Below, one piece after another: positions 22,136-35,573 of a stretch of DNA of 64,000 nucleotides (position 1 is its first letter; each line of letters begins with the position of its first letter). Position numbers and translations under genes: made by a program. The notes below the pieces were generated by a model, which made no database searches, was not told the origin of the DNA, and saw nothing but the letters and a program-made list of their open reading frames with translations. The stretch is from Kuschelorhynchus macadamiae (taxonomy: Eukaryota > Arthropoda > Insecta > Coleoptera > Curculionidae), in NCBI GenBank assembly GCA_030620095.1, contig JAUTXW010002146.1:124001-188000 (forward strand). Direction: 5' to 3'.

Positions 22136-23744
22136 CGCCGCACTCTGGAATGAGCCTCTGTTTATCTTTGGACATTTGGCAAAATGTAAAAATTATAATA
22201 ATAATAAAGTAATAACATTTTTGAAATTTTAAAGTATGTATCTGTATATCTAACTTTTTATTTTTTTTAATATTTCAGGGGAATGTGTTTTTAGGGCTAT
22301 GAAAGTTGGGTGTTTTAGAATTGTACATCAGAATAGTAAAATTTTTATGACAAGTTCTAGGCAATTCATATTCTGATTTTTTAAAATTAAAATTAACTAT
22401 ATCATTACATTGTGTTTTCAGAGGATTTATTTGTGTTTTCAAACAACTTTAAATTGCTTAGACTGTTTGACGTTTTCTCTATGACCATAAATGTCAAATA
22501 AGTGATTTACATTGCAAGCAAAAATTAATTCTTAGTTATCATATATTTATCCAAAGCATTCCACAAAACGAATGCCTGTGCATAATAGACCACCATGTCC
22601 ACTTAATAAACACATAATAAAATGCTGCCCCAATCTGCCCCCTTAAGGGAAAGTAATGATGAATGATTTAATTATGTGATTTTTCTCGAGTTCCTAATGA
22701 TTTTAATTTATTCAATCTTGCAATATAATCAAACATGGTGGGTAATAAATGTATAAGTTAACGTGTTAAATTCAGTATAAAATGCTGTCCTAACCTGCCC
22801 CTCCCCTAAAAGAAAATAATTAAAATTTAGTTAAAATAAGATGAATTTTTATAGGGGCGAATATTCATTTGTAATTTTTCAAATTCATCGAAAGTTTACC
22901 AACATTTTTTTTTGTTTAAAAATAAAACACACCACAACATTTTATGCATATTTTAAATCTGCTTAATGTACCACGTCTGCTTCTAACGAGCTAGTGGTGA
23001 GTTAGATTTAGCCGCCACAACTTTTCTTTGTTTACATCGAAGAAATCCAAAGCTGTAACAAAAAATACGTGCAGCTAATAAATTCCCCAAAAAATGCTGC
23101 CGGAATATGCCACATGAAAGACAGAATTAAAAAGACTTCTTTTAATCAACTCTTTCAAATCTGTTGTAAATTATTATTTAACTAACGGGTATCCGCGGCT
23201 TCGCCAGCGTATGGCGATAACGAGTGGGATATAAAGATGTATTTAAATTGCCTTATTGATCCTTTTTTTTAACAACTTGTTTGTTATTTTTAAAATATCC
23301 TAAAATAGGTAATAATGTTATACAAAATAAGTGTTCAAGCGTTTTCCTGAAAAACTGACTGTTTTTGAAATAAAAAATATTGTAGTAATTAAAAGGCTTT
23401 TTCACAACCCTGAAATTTCAGTTTTAAAAAGCCTTTCTTTCTCTATACTCTAAAATCAACTTGTATGCCAAAATTCAGCTTTTTACGTCAAGCGGTTTGA
23501 ACAGGATCGTAATTCATCGGGACCTGTTTTTTTAAAACACCCTGTATAAATGAAAAAAAATTTAAATTGAATACCAAAATAAAATAAAATACACTGTTCA
23601 AGTTTTTTTCCAAATAGCGTCTCGTTTTTTAAATAAAAAATATTGCTATATTTAAGGGCGGTTCACCCCCTTGGTATTTGATTCTTGAAAAATCCCTTCT
23701 TACCCAAGTTCTACAACCTACAGTCAACCTGTTTACCAAAATAC

Positions 23745-23990
23745 AAGAAGCACCATTACCTATCGGACAATTAAGTGAGGAAGTTCAAGAAGCTAATCAT
23801 AAACTTATGAGATCCTACAGAGGAAACCACTCGAGAAAAATTTCACGAAGGGACAGCAAGATGTATTTAAATATCTTCTTTTAGTTTCTGATCCTTTAAT
23901 TACAATTGCGATCTAATTTTAGCAGTAAAAAGCAAGACTTCCAGAGGAAGTGGTAGAAGTACTGGATATGACTTAACTATTTTCTTTAGA
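23745..23990 (+). pseudogene. Transib transposase C-terminal remnant
   Basis: Encodes PLPIGQLSEEVQEANHKLMR then SRKISR, equivalent to residues 595-626 of the Transib A protein and including the catalytic Glu region. Further on, in shifted frames, come LLLVSDPLI and LPEEVVEVLDM, the usual C-terminal end. Everything upstream is unrecognisable. A decayed remnant. Confidence 0.8.
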
Positions 23991-24792
23991 ATTAAAGTTT
24001 GTTAATAAATTTGACTATAAAAATTGTCAATAAAGTGATTTTGTATTATTTCTAGATTAATATCATTCAGTCTACTGATATAGTACGGAAAAACTACTCT
24101 TATATGTATAGTTAAGCTTTAATCATTAAGCTGAATAGTAAAATTGCATATTTTAATGACCTTCGATGAGAATATCAAATAATAATATAAAGTTAACTAA
24201 ATTGTTTTAAAAACTTTTAATATCCCCCCTATTAATTACTTTTTAACAAAAACGATAAAAGCTAGAGATTTACCTCATGTGTTGCTCATGAAGGTGAAAC
24301 ATGAATAATTTTTTATTTGTTTATTATTTTACAGCTGTTTATTCTTTTGCTGCTTAAATTAGTGGTTTTCATTAATTTAGTTTTTTTTATAAAAATAAAA
24401 AAATATAAACTAATATAAAACATTTTTAAAAGGTTTTCTGAAAGGATAATGTTAGTCCTAAAACCAGTTTAAGTTTTTTTATATATGCAGCTGATTACAA
24501 AATATCATATGAAAATTTAAAGTTTTCAGCATTTTCTGATCCTAGTTAATAACATAATGGCCAAGGGTGAAAAAAGTATTTTTTATAATAAATAATAGTA
24601 CATAAATGTTATTTGTTAAATTACAAAAATTGAAAGTTTTTTAAAGAAAAAATAAGTTACATGCTGAGGATGATCTTTAATAAGTCTGAAACGGTGAGTG
24701 AGTGAATTGATTCAAAACATTGCATCACAGACCCATACTATTATGTATCGTTGAACTCGCCTTGAAGCGCACTATCATAATTTGTAGTAATA

Positions 24793-24978
24793 TATAGGGT
24801 GTCCTATTTAAAATAAGAAATTTTATTTTAGCCGAAGCAAAACGCAGTACCCTATATAAAGGAAAATATATTAAATTAAAATTTCAAAATAACCCAAGAA
24901 TTATATCTATTTAAATTTTTCCTCTATATTTTATAGTTCTCTAGATAGGGGGATATATCTTATTTTAGACACCCTATA
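24793..24978. mobile_element. TATAGGGTGTCC MITE
   Basis: 186 bp with ends TATAGGGTGTCCTATTTA and, inverted, TATAGGGTGTCTAAAATAAG. No coding potential. Nested in Transib B. Its terminus is related to those at 10462, 15345 and 18539. Confidence 0.7.
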
Positions 24979-25136
24979 CATCTACAAAAAAGAATTAGAG
25001 TTTATTTAATTTCGAACTTGTGGAATATTTAATAATTTTAATTAAAAAAAAGTATTGTTTTTCAAAGTTTTCTTAAAAATATATTATAAACATGAAATGT
25101 CCAACTATTGACATAAACTCGATCCAGTGTGCGCCG

Positions 25137-25958
25137 TCTTGCTGGAATATTAATCCTCCCTCTAGCAACTAAATCTCATCAATAGAAGGAATTCTTGTAA
25201 AATTGATTTATACTTTACAGCATTGACGGTACTATTAATAAAAAGAAGACGGCCAACCCCTTGTGAAGACATACCATGATGGAGCTGGAAATTTAACTTT
25301 TCTTTTGAGACAGTCTCTATGACATTCCTCCCCTTGCGTTCGGATAATTCGAATTCGTAAATCACAACACGTACTTCAAATTTAGACTCGTCGCTCCATA
25401 TAACGGAATCCCATTGATGTTGTGACCAGCTTTTATGCTCCTTTGCCCACAAAAGTCAATTTCTTTTTTGTTTTTGCGACAAAAGCTGTTTTTCCTTGGC
25501 CTAAAATGAAAATATTTAAATTTGTTTTTTTTTGTATTTTTCTATAAACTTACTTTGTAGAAGCGATATCCCATTTTCTTCATTTTTCTCAACCAGATGT
25601 CTTTTGAAATTCGTTTACCAATTGCATCTACCCATTTTACAGCTAACTCCCGTGATGAAGCTCGACGATCTTGTTTAATTAGTGTACGGAGAGCCCGCTT
25701 ATCTCTTTTTGTAATTTTCGAAGAACGGCCAGACTTCGCTTTTAACCAAACATTTCCGCCTTTTTTGAATTGGGAAATATTATTTCTTATTGTCCCTTGA
25801 GAAATATTTAGATTTTTTGCAATACTATGTCCAGAGAGACCATTTTTGTGGGCACTAATAATGGAATTTTCCATATCATAGAGAGTGCTTTTCCGCGAAC
25901 CATTTTGACAACTAAACAGTTTCAAAGACTCAAATAGTAATGCCATCTTTGTTTTCAA
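25137..25958 (-). pseudogene. Tc3-like transposase, N-terminal and middle part
   Basis: The first exon (25958-25551) encodes a helix-turn-helix region with SGHSIAKNLNISQGTIRNNI and KSGRSSKITKRDKRAL. A GTAAGT donor after FYK and a TTTTCATTTTAG acceptor define a 49-bp intron (25502-25550). The second exon continues AKEKQLLSQKQKR, stop, WAKEHKSW and the first catalytic Asp in WSDESKFEV, then YKSILQEFLL. A frameshift and a stop follow before IFQQDGA, where Transib B interrupts the gene. Spliced Tc3-like genes are uncommon but known. The copy is inactive: several stops, plus the insertion. Confidence 0.85.
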
Positions 25959-26789
25959 TTATTTTTAAAGCCCACTCTATTAGATATTTACCTTAATAAA
26001 TTTTGTATCAGATGTCCCTAAGTAATCACGCGGTTTTATCTGAGTGCATGCGTTTATGGCCCAGTTAATATGCTCTAAGCCTAACAAAAATATATTTTTC
26101 TAATCATTATTATTGTTAGTGATATAGATATGCGATATTGTTAATTAATTGTTAATACCACACTATCAAATAAACGTAGTTGCATTTGTTGAAGTTATGT
26201 TACATGTAGTAAATACTAGGTGACAAAAAAAAATTATTTTAAATATGCCCTTGGTCCAATACATATGCGACTGGGCTCATATGGTCTGGACTTGTTTTAA
26301 GTTATACTGTCACGCATTGGGTGGTTACGAACTGATAAAATCAAGTCGAGTAGTTTTCAAATCATTAGACAGTGTTATTATTACACTGTCTATAATGGGC
26401 TTATTGAGACAGTTCAGGTGGCCGTTTGTTGTTAAAGGACGACTTTTTTATTTCAAACTATTCTAGGAGTTTTCTTTTATTTTCAATGTGCAAAACGTTT
26501 AGGTTATTTAAGTCTCTAAACTGGTTATTATCTATACAGGATGTTTTTTAATTGATGGCTAGAAATGAAGGACGTAATATTTTGGCTTATTTTAGGACTA
26601 AAAGTTCATATAAACATGTGTTCGCAAGGCCTTCGTTTTGAGATTGATAGCCGGTTGCACAAAACTTAATTGCTGTTTAGAATATTTAATCGAGTTTTCA
26701 GGTTTGACAAGCTGCTTATAGAAATCTAGGGACTCGCTGACAAATTTGACATTCCCTTAAACATTCTAAACTATAATTGAGCTTTCCAC

Positions 26790-27310
26790 CCCCAACAGGG
26801 TTTCAAAATTTTATTATTTTTTTAGTTTTTTTCATGGACCTCGTACATTTCTAAAGGTTAATCATTCAAATTTGACGTTCACTACTGTAAGCAGTGTCTA
26901 CGAAACGGCTATAATAAATTTTACAAAAATCTACTGGGTGTTACTTTTTTCTAAACCGCGATACTTTTTACCCCTTATTTTGCTAACTAAAATATAAACG
27001 GTTCAAAATATCGGATTAAAGTAAGTAACCAAGAATTCACAAAAAAAAATGAGGAAACTGCTTTTATGAATAAAAACAGTCAGTAACGTCGCAGTAGAAA
27101 TTTCGGAGGGCGATTAAATGGGTCGCGACCTGGAAAAAAGTAATACCTAGTAGATTTTTGTAATATGTATTATATTTATTTCGTAGACATTACTTACAGT
27201 ATTGAGTATAGTGTGTGTCAAATTTGAATGATTTCTCTTTAGAAATGTACAGGGTTATTTTTTATAATTTACCATCCCCCTGAGAGGCTTATTTTTTCAA
27301 GATAAAAGAA
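26790..27310. mobile_element. foldback element C
   Basis: Inverted arms of about 120-130 bp: 26845-26965 against 27120-27258. Shared words: GTACATTTCTAAAG, ATCATTCAAATTTGAC, GTCTACGAAA, ACAAAAATCTACT. The outer limits are less certain. No gene. The flanks 26281-26789 and 27311-27499 hold only a TACAGGATGTTTTTTAATTG motif near 26535. Confidence 0.7.
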
Positions 27311-27497
27311 ATGGTTCCTACGAAAGTTATAGGGAATTTCCTAAAGATTTACATGGTGGCAATTTTAAAAACAAAAGACGATCGGAAAATCACTAAATCA
27401 CTATCAACTTTGTTATTTTAAATGGATCGTAATTTTTGACTTTTTTAGATTCTCCAACAAAAACAAAATAGTAATTTGTAAACAAAATATATTTAAT

Positions 27498-27499
<2 letters not shown>

Positions 27500-27589
<90 letters not shown>
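27500..27589. repeat. (TA)n array
   Basis: 90 bp of uninterrupted TA. Confidence 0.95.
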
Positions 27590-27590
<1 letters not shown>

Positions 27591-27689
27591 TAATACAACG
27601 ATAACAAACAAACGAACAAAGAGAAACAAGAACTAGGAATTCATATTTTTACGTGATCCCCTCCATTATTCAAGCAATTTTGAAACATT

Positions 27690-28769
27690 TTCCAGTTTCC
27701 TAATGACGTGGGTAATGAAGGTGAGACATTCTGTATTTGAAACCCTAATTCCATACACTGTTATTTGTCGCAACTCGTCAACACTGTCCGTTCTATTATG
27801 ACACTTTATCCCTTTAGGTATCTACACAAAAAATTGTCCAAAGGTGTAAGGTCGGGACTGTTCGCGGGCTAATGAATATGGCTATATTTGCCAATCCACA
27901 ATGTATATTGAGCATTTAAAAAATCTGTCACCTCTTGAATGTTGTGTGGTGGTGCGCCATCTTGCCCGTGCCAAATTATTTGGTTATAAGTGTTTAAAGA
28001 AAGCTGCTTCAAAAAATGCTCAATTTAGTTATTTAATAGATTTAAATATCGTTCCCCCGTTAATAAGCCTCAATAAATATCGGACCAATAAGATGCCGCA
28101 CCACACATTTATTGACTTCTGCCCTTGTCTCTTTTGCTCTTCAATTATATGTGGATTCCTTGTTGTCCAATGGTGCTTGTTTTTTCTATTAAACATTCCG
28201 GCTGTGGTAAAACAAGCCTCATCAGACCACAAAATCCTTCTGAATAACAACATATCTTGCCTCAGTCTGTTTAGCATATCCTCACAGAAGTAGAGTTGTT
28301 GGTTCAAATGATCGTTGGTTAATAGTTGCACAGGTCTAATTTTATACGAGGGGTATCGATTTTTTTTTTGCACTGAACGGATGTAGAACCTCGATTTTCC
28401 GGTTATCCGAGAGACGTCCGGAATCAATCTGCTTGGATGTTGTAAAAATTAGTTTTAATTTAACTTTTAGACTACCTAAAGAAGGAATGTTTTACCTTCA
28501 AAATATAATAATATGGATAATTCCTCGTCCAAGTCAAAATTTGCTCGTCTTCTTTGCCTCTTCAAGGATATGCTTTGTGCGTGGTTTTTTACTATATATA
28601 CAAGAGTTTTTATTGAGGGAACTCTTGCACCAGCATATAGCAGCCTGTATTGTCGCATTACAATTGACGCATGATTAGCATTTGCGAAATAAAGTTGAAG
28701 AATTTTTAGTTTTTCTTCTTTGGTAAATTGCATTTTATATTTTCTTAATTTTGTTTTCCGTAAAATCAA
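27690..28769 (-). pseudogene. IS630/mariner-like transposase relic
   Basis: From the right: FTKEEKLKILQLYF and IVMRQYRLLY (helix-turn-helix), VPSIKTLVYIV, then a frame change to MIPDVSR, QLYFCEDML and ILWSDEACF with the first catalytic Asp. ARNK-type text, TTRNPHIIEE and INVWCGI follow. Further left, shifted again, WHGQDGAPPHN has the second Asp and GKYSHISPRTVPTLHLW is the worn-out final motif, where PLD should stand. This is the same broad family as the intact gene at 15677, but a different subfamily. At least three frame breaks and loss of the third catalytic residue make it inactive. Confidence 0.8.
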
Positions 28770-28789
28770 TAAAATATTTTACTTACGAA

Positions 28790-29073
28790 TAAAAGTAAGT
28801 GTTTTGTTTTTGTTGGTGACATTCCATTCCATTCCCAATCACTTTCTTAAAGCACTACACAGTTAAACAGCAAGCAAATTTCCAGCTTACTCTAAGCAGG
28901 AAGCAAAATGTCCCAGTTTAGATAAGTCACAAATAAGAAACTACTTACTTAGTTATACAGCCAGAAATGGCAGTTTGTATAAAATACCATAAATACTCCT
29001 CTCAATCACTTGCAATTGCCAAAGCAACACTGTCAGCAAACCAAGGTTAGCCTTTCACTCAGCTAAACAAGTA
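28790..29073. other. no gene seen
   Basis: Short AT-rich spacer with some CAGC/AAGC-rich text, between the mariner-like relic and the Tc1 derivative. Confidence 0.4.
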
Positions 29074-29783
29074 CACTGCTGTGCAATAAAAAGTTGGACA
29101 GATGTTTCATTGTGTAAACCTGCCTACAGTTTAACATGTTCTCAAAAAAAAAGTAGGACACATTCGGTATAGAAAATAAGTTCTAATGTATCTATCTATT
29201 CAACGTATATAGTAAAAAATTCTATTAAGGAAACATCATATATTTTATTTGAATAAAAGTTCAAAATTTTGAGAACAATAAAATCTATATTAGAACTTAA
29301 ATCAACCAAATAAAATAAAAATCTAGTATTTTGTCATTGCTTGATGAGCTTTACTTATATAATTTTGTTCATATCGGGAATTTCTTGGTCTATAAACTAT
29401 GACTATCACGGGTAGATTGAAACACCTTTTCATCAGAAAATATTACGGTATTCCAAAACCCTAGTCTTCTGTTTATATAATTTAGTCCAAAAATTACTCT
29501 TCCCTGTTTGTCCAAATCGGTCAACTTACTTTTCTTTGCAGCGACTTAATTTGATATTTCAGAACCTTGAATTCGTCTACAGACTACAGGGAACCGGGAA
29601 AATATGTTTCCGCCGCAGCAACTCGGAGGAGGAAATTTTTTAATGCTAAGTCTTCTTCATTACTCGATATCTTTCTTCTTCCACTATCTGCTTTTCTGGT
29701 TATTGGTGGTGTATCTTTATTAACCTTACATCAGTAAAATAATTTGAATTTTTTCTTGATGCGATAACCGTCGCACAGCAGTG
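29074..29783 (-). mobile_element. Tc1-like deletion derivative
   Basis: Ends CACTGCTGTGC and, inverted, CACTGCTGTGCG, with TA on both outer sides (29072-29073, 29784-29785). The 710-bp body keeps pieces of a transposase on the - strand: DTPPITRKADSGRRK, SKLTDLDKQ-like text, and FWNTVIFSDEKVFQS with the first catalytic Asp. The second half of the catalytic domain is absent, so it is non-autonomous. Confidence 0.82.
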
Positions 29784-29786
29784 TAC

Positions 29787-32014
29787 CAGATTCCAACAAC
29801 AATCATTTATATTCATGCCCGTCAATTCTTATAATTTAGAGGCAGATACAAGCGACCATTTTGTCTACCACTGTCTGTAGTGAGAAATTACTTCGAGCAT
29901 TGAAGTAAAAATAAAGTTGCAAATCAAAACGTGCGTTTGATTAGTGATCTGTTACCCAAATGTAGGCAGCAGGGGTGAAGGAAGCTAAGCAACCTCCAAG
30001 AATACAGAATGCCGTGCCGAAATTAAATGGACAGTATAGTCCGGATGTAATAAATTGAAGTTTAGTTGAAATAATTTCCATATTGCAAAGGTGTTTTCTC
30101 AGTTAAGACTTTTAACATTCAAGTAATTCAATTTGCTATTTTTTCACTTTTTCGTAAATTTACAAATATAATGAGGGGTGGGAGGAATATAAATTTGATA
30201 AATATTATTAATTTTCATTATCGGCGTTCTAATCCCTATGCTAATATGCTAATCTGACGCCTTAATGGATACTAATATTTCGCATAAAAACTTACAAGAT
30301 TAATAATTATTTTATAATCATAACCTTTTTTTATCAAAATTCAAGTAAACTGTGTAATTTTTTATATAAATAATTTATTAGTTTCTTATAATAAACGATT
30401 TTTAAACATACAACAATATGTCTATATATTTTAAAAGTTCTATGTCTAAAAATCCATCGATAATTACACATTTTCCTGTAAAGTTTAAAGCGTGGAACAC
30501 AATGCAAATTACGTCATTCGTTTACGACCATTTACGTCAAACTTTATTTTTCTTTATATGTTTTTCGGTGTTCTGTTAGATACTTTTTTCAAATATTGGT
30601 TATAAATGGTTATATGTAGTTCCAACGTCAAAATTATCCCCAATTTTTGTACCACAAATGTTTACTTTCTTTTTAGGTTTCGATTTTGTAGGTTAGTTTT
30701 TACGTTAAAAGTTTACGACAGTTCCATTGTGTACCAAGCGTAATTAAAAGGGGAATTGACGGAACATCACCTATTGGAACACTTAGCTCGTGATAATGTG
30801 ATATATTTTATTATATTAATTTTTGTTCCTGTCTGATGTCTGTTGATTTTTCCATACTCGTAGAAATGACATATTTTGTGCAATTAGGATGTACCTATTA
30901 TTAATTTATTAATTTTGTGTTAAGATAAGGACATTTATGTTTAGGAATGCCCGAAATGGTATTTACTAACTATGTTTAATAAAGTAAGGACTAGGGGGCT
31001 GCTGTTAACTGTAACTATGTTTCGATGCAGTTTTCCAAATCTACAAGTGTAATACTTATAGATTTCTACAAATATTACTTTACTCTTCACTGTTAATTAA
31101 TAATATATTTATGACAAATTTTTATTTTTAAAGCAGTTTTGGGTAAAATAAGTCCAGTTTAGGGGATGAAAAGTCAGCTATGGTCTTGGACAATAGTATT
31201 AATATAATTCACTTGTTTTTTATTTTATTTCTATTTTAATTTTGCGTTAAGTTTAAATTCGTCTAAATACAATCTCAGGAAAATCGGAAAGCAGGGAAAT
31301 CTTTTATTTAATTGTAGCTCTTTGAGAGTCAAAGTTGACAATGTTAGATGCTCTGCAAGTGCAAAAGAAAATTTGAAAAAAATCTGTTGTTTTGCTAATA
31401 TCTGTCAAAATATTTCAGAATACGATAGTTTATCTGATAAGTCGATTTGAAATTATAGTTACTTTTCTCCCACTGGCAACAGAAGAATCAGAAAATAAAG
31501 AAAAACTAATTTTATAATAATTCCACCAAACATAATTGTTTTTAATGTTTATTAATAAGTTTGAAAGTAAACAGTATACAAACACGGTCTCAGTTATATG
31601 TTTTTTTATTTTAAGATGATCGGTAGCACATATTTCGACCGATCGGGTATCATCAGACCTATCAGAAAAATATAACCGAATTATATAGTGTACAATAAAC
31701 AAACATTATACACATTAGAAGGCTCAACGGACACTGAGAAAGGTTGAAAAACGTAGTCAAATGTTTTTTTTTTTTTTGAAAAAACGTCGTCTAGCGGTAA
31801 TGATCTTTGAGTACGATCCGTTCCTTTCTAGCTGGTCAAATATTGACAGTTCGAAGAAAATGTTTTGTGTTTCCTGCCACTTTCTACATCAAAATGAGCG
31901 ACTTTTTTTCACTTTCATCTTAAAATTTGGAATCAATTCTTTCCGCGGTTTATGAGTATAGGCTAGGTTTGTTACCTTTGCTTTTAAAGGCAATCGATAA
32001 ATTGACACAAACCC
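29787..32014. other. no gene seen; AT-rich
   Basis: No supported coding region. At 31610-31670 GATGATCGGTAGCACATATT and ATCGGGTATCATCAGACC resemble tails of Penelope or similar retroelements. Otherwise nothing recognisable. Confidence 0.4.
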
Positions 32015-33965
32015 TGCCCTTAATATTTCTATTTTTTACGACCCTTTACTATTCCTATTTTTACGAACCCATACTATTTCTATTTTAAGAGCCCATACTA
32101 TTCCTATTTTACGAGCCCTTATTTTTTAAGTTAATTTTTTTTGTTTTACACCAAATACTGGAATATAAAATGAAAATTAAAACAACTCGATAAAAAAATA
32201 ATCAATACGAACCCTTACTATTCCTATTTTTACGCCCCTTTACTATTCCCCCACACTATTTCTATTTTACGATCCTTTTCTATTCCTAATTTTACGAACC
32301 CTTGCTATTTCTAGTAGTCAGTTCAAAATAAAGTACGAACCCTTACTATTACTGTATTTACGAGCCCATACTATTTCTATTTTACAATTCATTATTTCTA
32401 TTTCAACAACTCCTGACTTTCTATTTTCACGACCCCTTACTCTTTCTACTTTACGAGCCCCTTACAATTCCTATTTACTGAGCTCATTTCTATTTTATGA
32501 TCCTTTACTATTTCTATTTTCACAGGCCCTAACTATTTCTATTTTTACGTGCCCTAACTATTTATATTTTTACGAGCCCATACTATTTCTATTTTACTAT
32601 TCCTATTTTTATGAGCCCTTACTATTCATATTTTTACGCCCCTTTACTAGTGCCCCCATAGTATTTCTATTTTACGATCCTTTACTATTCCTAATTTTAC
32701 TGACCCCTACTATTTCTAGTAGTCAGTTCAGAATAAAGTACGAACCCTTACTATTACTATATTTACGAGCCCATACTATTTCTATTTTACTATTCCTAAT
32801 TTTATGAATCCTTGCTATTTCTAGTAGTCAGTTCAAAATAAAGTATGAACCCTTACTATCACTATATTTACGAGCCCATACTATTTCTGTTTTACAATTC
32901 ATTATTTCTGTTTCTAAAACTCCTGACTTTCTATTTTTAGGACCCCTTACTCTTTCTACTTTACGAGTTCTTACGATTCCTATTTACTGAGCTCATTTCT
33001 ATTTTATGATCCTTTACTATTTCTATTTTCACGAGCCCTAACTATTTCTATGTTTACGTGCCCTAACTATTTCTATTTTTACGAGCCCATATTATTTCTA
33101 TTTTACTATTCCTATTTTTATGAGCCCTTACTATTCCTATTTTTACGTCCCTTTACTAGTGCCCCCATACTGTTTCTATTTTACGATCCTTTACTATTTC
33201 TAATTCTACGGACCCCTATTATTTCTAGTAGTCAGTTCAGAATAAAGTACGAACCCTTACTATTACTATATTTACGAGCCCATACTATTTCTATTTTACT
33301 ATTTCTAATTTTACGAACGCTTGCTATTTCTAGTAGTCAGGTCAAAATAAAGTACAAACCCTTACTATTACTGTATTTACGAAGCCATACTATTTCTATT
33401 TTACAATTCATTATTTCTATTTTGTACAACTCCCGACTTTCTATTTTTACGACCCCTTACTCTGTCTACTTTACGAGCCCTTACAATTCCTATTTACTGA
33501 GCCCATTTCTATTTTATGATCCTTTACTATTTCTATTTTCACGAGACCTAACTATTTCTATTTTTACGTGCCCTTACTGTCTATTTTTACGAGCCCATAC
33601 TATTTCTATTTTACGTCTCTTACTATTTCTATTTTACGATCCTTTTCTATTCCTAATTTTACGAACCCTTTCTATTTTTAGTAGTCAGTTCAGAATAAAG
33701 TACGAACCCTTACTATTACTATATTTACGAGCCCATACTATTTCTAGTAGTCAGTTCAGAATAAAGTACGAACCCTTACTATTACTATATTTACGAGCCC
33801 ATACTATTTCTATTTTATAATTCATTATTTCTATTTTTAAAACTCCTGTTTTTCTATTTTTACGATCCCTTACCATTTCTGTTTTACGAGTCGGTACTAT
33901 TCCAATTTTTTACGAGCCTTTACTATTCCTATTATTACAATCCCTTGCTATTCCTATTTTTAGGA
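32015..33965. repeat. satellite with about 510-bp higher-order unit
   Basis: A 1.95-kb tandem array built on short variants of TTTACGAGCCCATACTATTT (roughly 20-30 bp). A variant CTAGTAGTCAGTTCARAATA occurs at 32311, 32716, 32821, 33225, 33330, 33678 and 33744. The alternating spacing 405/105/404/105 shows a higher-order unit of about 510 bp repeated from 32311 to at least 33330, with a shortened final part. The 256-codon frame at 33050-33820 is a by-product of the repeat (monotonous Y, L and F), not a gene. Confidence 0.9.
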
Positions 33966-34223
33966 TTTTTTTTCGTCTTGTTCTCATACACTGTCTCTTA
34001 TAGCAGGATTTTTGTCATTTTTCTCGGTTGTGTTTAAGGGAGAACTGCACGCAAAAAGTGAAAAACTAGCGACAAGGTCTAGTCAAGTTCAAAGTAAGAT
34101 GAAAAGGTACCTACGTATTAGAAAAAACTTCCTGCACGTCCGACCTCAAAAAAACGTGTTATGTATAGGAAATTTAAATTACATTTCGTTTAAAAATGGG
34201 TTCAAAAGGGTTCACGCGCTGCA

Positions 34224-35560
<1,337 letters not shown>

Positions 35561-35573
35561 TTGAGATGCAATT

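Larger units (their letters stand above)
22141..25131 (+). mobile_element. Transib element B, internally decayed, complete ends
   Basis: A 2991-bp Transib relic with ends CACTCTGGAATGAG and, from the right, CACACTGGATCGAG, flanked by the 5-bp duplication CGCCG (22136-22140 and 25132-25136), which fits the Transib CGNCG consensus exactly. Both ends share TTGGACATTT at positions 28-37. Only the C-terminal part of a transposase survives (23745-23990). It contains a small MITE (24793-24978) and, at 23190, a GGTATCCGCGGCTTCGCCAG motif of the kind found in dispersed insect repeats. Confidence 0.9.
21607..26279 (-). mobile_element. Tc3-like transposon with 230-bp TIRs, split by Transib B
   Basis: Long terminal inverted repeats pair 21607-21835 with 26055-26279. 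Outer words are GAGCCCAGTCGCATA, TATTGGWCCAA and, inside, AACAAAAATATWTTTTT. TA dinucleotides flank both ends (21605-21606, 26280-26281). The transposase relic runs on the - strand from 25958 down to 25137 and resumes at 22135 down to about 21850. The gap is exactly the Transib B insertion plus one TSD. Without it the element would be about 1.7 kb. Confidence 0.88.

Noticed and set aside
33050..33820. 256-codon open frame
   Set aside because: Runs through the satellite; its monotonous Tyr/Leu/Phe text simply reflects the repeat unit.
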